DNA of 64,000 nt, taken from contig CM026393.1 in the NCBI GenBank assembly GCA_014843695.1, forward strand, positions 3,814,615 through 3,878,614, read 5' to 3'. Each line of letters begins with the position of its first letter. The stretch's first letter is position 1. This DNA is from Archivesica marissinica. Taxonomy: Eukaryota; Mollusca; Bivalvia; Venerida; Vesicomyidae. Shown in pieces: positions 62,023 through 64,000 of this stretch. The notes beneath the pieces were generated by a model. It was not told the DNA's origin. It made no database searches and saw only the letters and a list, made by a program, of their open reading frames with translations. The position numbers and the translations under genes are program-made.

Positions 62023-62110
62023 CGAATTCCATTAGGAATGAGATCTCGAGAACAATTTAACTAATGTAAGAACTTGTTACGCAATCGAACTACAATAAAT
62101 TATATAAACA
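62023..62110 (+). mobile_element. SINE 3' tail (first family)
   Basis: GCGACGAATTCCATTAGGAA, TGAGATCTCGAG, AATGTAAGAACTTG and ACGCAATCGA match the 3' third of the SINE at 35423. Confidence 0.65.
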
Positions 62111-62934
62111 ATAAATTGACTGCTATGCTAATAAATAGCAATTCTATTCGGTTCTTGAAATCTTGAAACAAAATGACATTTAATATACTTGCTAAAATCC
62201 CCGACATTGCATTGTCAAAATATTGAAAGATTAATTCATAAAACGACAATGTTGTCATTTTATCATCATGTTCAATTTGAATATGCTTGTCGTGTATTTC
62301 TTCCAGCGGTTCATCCTAACAAATAAGTCACGTGTCGTGCACGCGACCGTTGCCTAAGCCTAAGGCAATGAGGCTGTACGCAATAGGGTTTCTGACAATA
62401 CGGAAACTAGATACAATTCACTGACTTGTGCGCGATTGTTTAGGGGTGACTGGTGCCCGATTGTTTAGGGGTACAGCGTGGAAACTGACCTTACAATTAT
62501 CGAAGGTTTTTGTACGGTGTTTTTTGATTTCTTTACGTTTGTGTGTGCATAGTTGGAATACCTGTATTTATGGATACGTTTAGTAATCCAACACAACGCA
62601 GCTTAGCTGTCTTACTATTACATGAACGCTACAGTCGTTTGGTATTTTTCATACCGGAAGTAAATATATGCTGCAGACGACAGTCAAATCTTGATCACTT
62701 ATTAAAAAATGAAAGAAAAAAATACAGAATAACAAAGGCTGCACAAATGAATCTTTTCAAACGCGCGTTACTTCGGAATAATAACCAGAGGCCATAACAA
62801 CTAGAGGCCATAACTAGATGTCAGAAAAACTAGATGTCAGAAATGTATTGTCGACTTAATGTAGGGCAGATATTCTATTTATTCCATATAAATTCACCAA
62901 CATTTCTAAGCGGCCATCTGCTGTTTTATAATAT
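62111..62934. other. Unique sequence, no gene recognised
   Basis: A plus-strand open frame at 62543-62797 (84 codons) shows no recognisable family. A short duplication AACTAGAGGCCATAACTAGA / AACTAGATGTCAGAAA is near 62800. Confidence 0.45.
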
Positions 62935-63090
62935 TTTATATAATAATAATAAAGACTTTATTTAACGAGAGAACTAATTTAAAAGTTAATCTAACACGAG
63001 GTCCTCAACATATATACAAATCAAATGCTATCAAAAGATATGACTGACTATAAGTGAAAACTAAACATTATATACTTCAACGAAGTACTC
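62935..63090 (-). mobile_element. LINE 3' end fragment
   Basis: AATAATAATAAAGACTTTAT, TTAACGAGAGAACTAATTTA, CAACATATATACAAATCAAA and GACTATAAGTGAAAACT match the 3' UTRs at 35236 and 40310, with the same ATT-type terminal repeat on the minus strand. Confidence 0.65.
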
Positions 63091-64000
63091 TTCAACACCA
63101 CTAACGACATCACTGTAATGTATTGTAAAAGGTGAAAAGTAGTGTGATATGTAATGTAATATGGTGATCGTATAATTATGGAATTATATATTGAGTAGGA
63201 ATGGGGAATTAATAATCATACAATGTCAAGATTTTCATTTAATACATTTTAGTCCGGATGATTATATAGCAATTCACTCAAATAAGGTGATATGAATAGT
63301 GATAGGTTATAATTGTGCCCCAAATACTGTAAAACACCAGGCGACCGATCAGGAATTTTCAAGTATCTCCTAGAAATTATGCTAAACGCTAATTGTGCAG
63401 TTTATAATGAAATACTCAGAACTGAGGGGTTAAATATATCGCGCACCCCCTTGCTACCTACAAATGTCACTACGTTCCCGTATGCTCATTGTTTGTGTTT
63501 GTTTGACGAACTACTTTCTTTCCAAAATTATGGGTGTCCGGAAATAAGTTAGGCAATAAGTAAACACTATACTAGTTTATGTTCTCAAATTAGGCTACAC
63601 GTAAATAATAAACAGAAACATGAAGATTATTCTGTAAATAATGTATTTGTTTTTATCTCCTGGTATGATATAAATATTTCACTCCTGGCGGCAGACATTG
63701 GATTAAAATGAAACCGGTATTTATATTAAGGGTTGTCTTAAGCAACCAGCCACGGGAACCACAGAAAGTGGCTGCTTAGCACATGTGGCTGTTTAATAGA
63801 GGTAAAATGTATATTAAAACAACATATTGGTAATCTGGAAACTGGCTGCTTAATGGAGGTGAACACTAACACAGGTTTAACTGTAGTGGTATTGACTATC
63901 TTCTATATTTAATAACAAAATAATATTATTATCATGCACATAATTGGTAGCTATATAATATGTACACGTTATTATATAATTCTTATACAAGTTCGAGCCA
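63091..64000. other. AT-rich sequence with a possible DNA-transposon end
   Basis: No gene recognised; the 79-codon frame at 63313 is unsupported. At about 63755-63890 the motif GTGGCTGCTTA / CTGGCTGCTTAATGGAGG recurs, followed by AACACAGGTTTAACTGTAG. This resembles terminal regions of invertebrate DNA transposons, but I cannot define both ends. Confidence 0.35.

Noticed and set aside
62543..62797. Small protein of 84 residues
   Set aside because: No recognisable motif, family or splice context; the length is within chance expectation.

Overview
The window looks like a repeat-rich lophotrochozoan animal genome, most likely a mollusc. That assignment is an inference from two spliced animal genes, their protein similarities and the SINE styles; nothing here fixes the species. 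About 44 kb of the 63 kb of real sequence is tandem repeat, in some twenty unrelated minisatellites with units of 22 to 122 bp. A placeholder gap of exactly 1000 N lies at 20087-21086.

Two genes are recognisable. On the minus strand, three consecutive internal exons of ornithine aminotransferase (OAT) lie at 14087-14165, 13147-13260 and 11588-11726. They join in frame and carry the PLP-lysine motif and the [11 protein letters not shown] motif. The first half of OAT and its last exon(s) are not visible. On the plus strand, an ortholog of the Drosophila eye transcription factor Glass has an upstream exon at 28044-28219 and a terminal exon at 42366-43464 encoding five C2H2 fingers. The two exons are joined by a 14.1-kb intron packed with minisatellites and transposon relics. 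If the scaffold join is correct, the two genes are divergently arranged.

The most unusual feature is in OAT. Each of the three exons is followed directly, in transcription direction, by a minisatellite whose unit spans the exon's own 3' end plus its 5' splice site: 45+14 nt, 81+10 nt and 10+12 nt of exon plus intron. The sequence therefore holds 34 copies of the three native donor sites, all keeping the GT and donor core. Other arrays were seeded by transposons. The 40-bp array at 14450-20086 starts at a TTAA element terminus. The 25/26-bp array at 40650-42180 is amplified coding sequence from the C-terminus of a LINE reverse transcriptase. A 36-bp triplication at 23401 carries a transposon-end-like motif.

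Layout: SINE fragment and a 36-bp array (1-10988); OAT exons and their arrays (11224-14165); 40-bp array, gap and ACTG microsatellite (14450-22103); hAT-like element and SINE (22632-24430); four short arrays (25355-27893); glass exon, intron and terminal exon (28044-43464); 45-, 48-, 57-, 45- and 24-bp arrays with SINE and LINE relics (43545-61870); and a quieter right end with a LINE tail. Very long open frames in the arrays are artefacts of unit lengths divisible by three.
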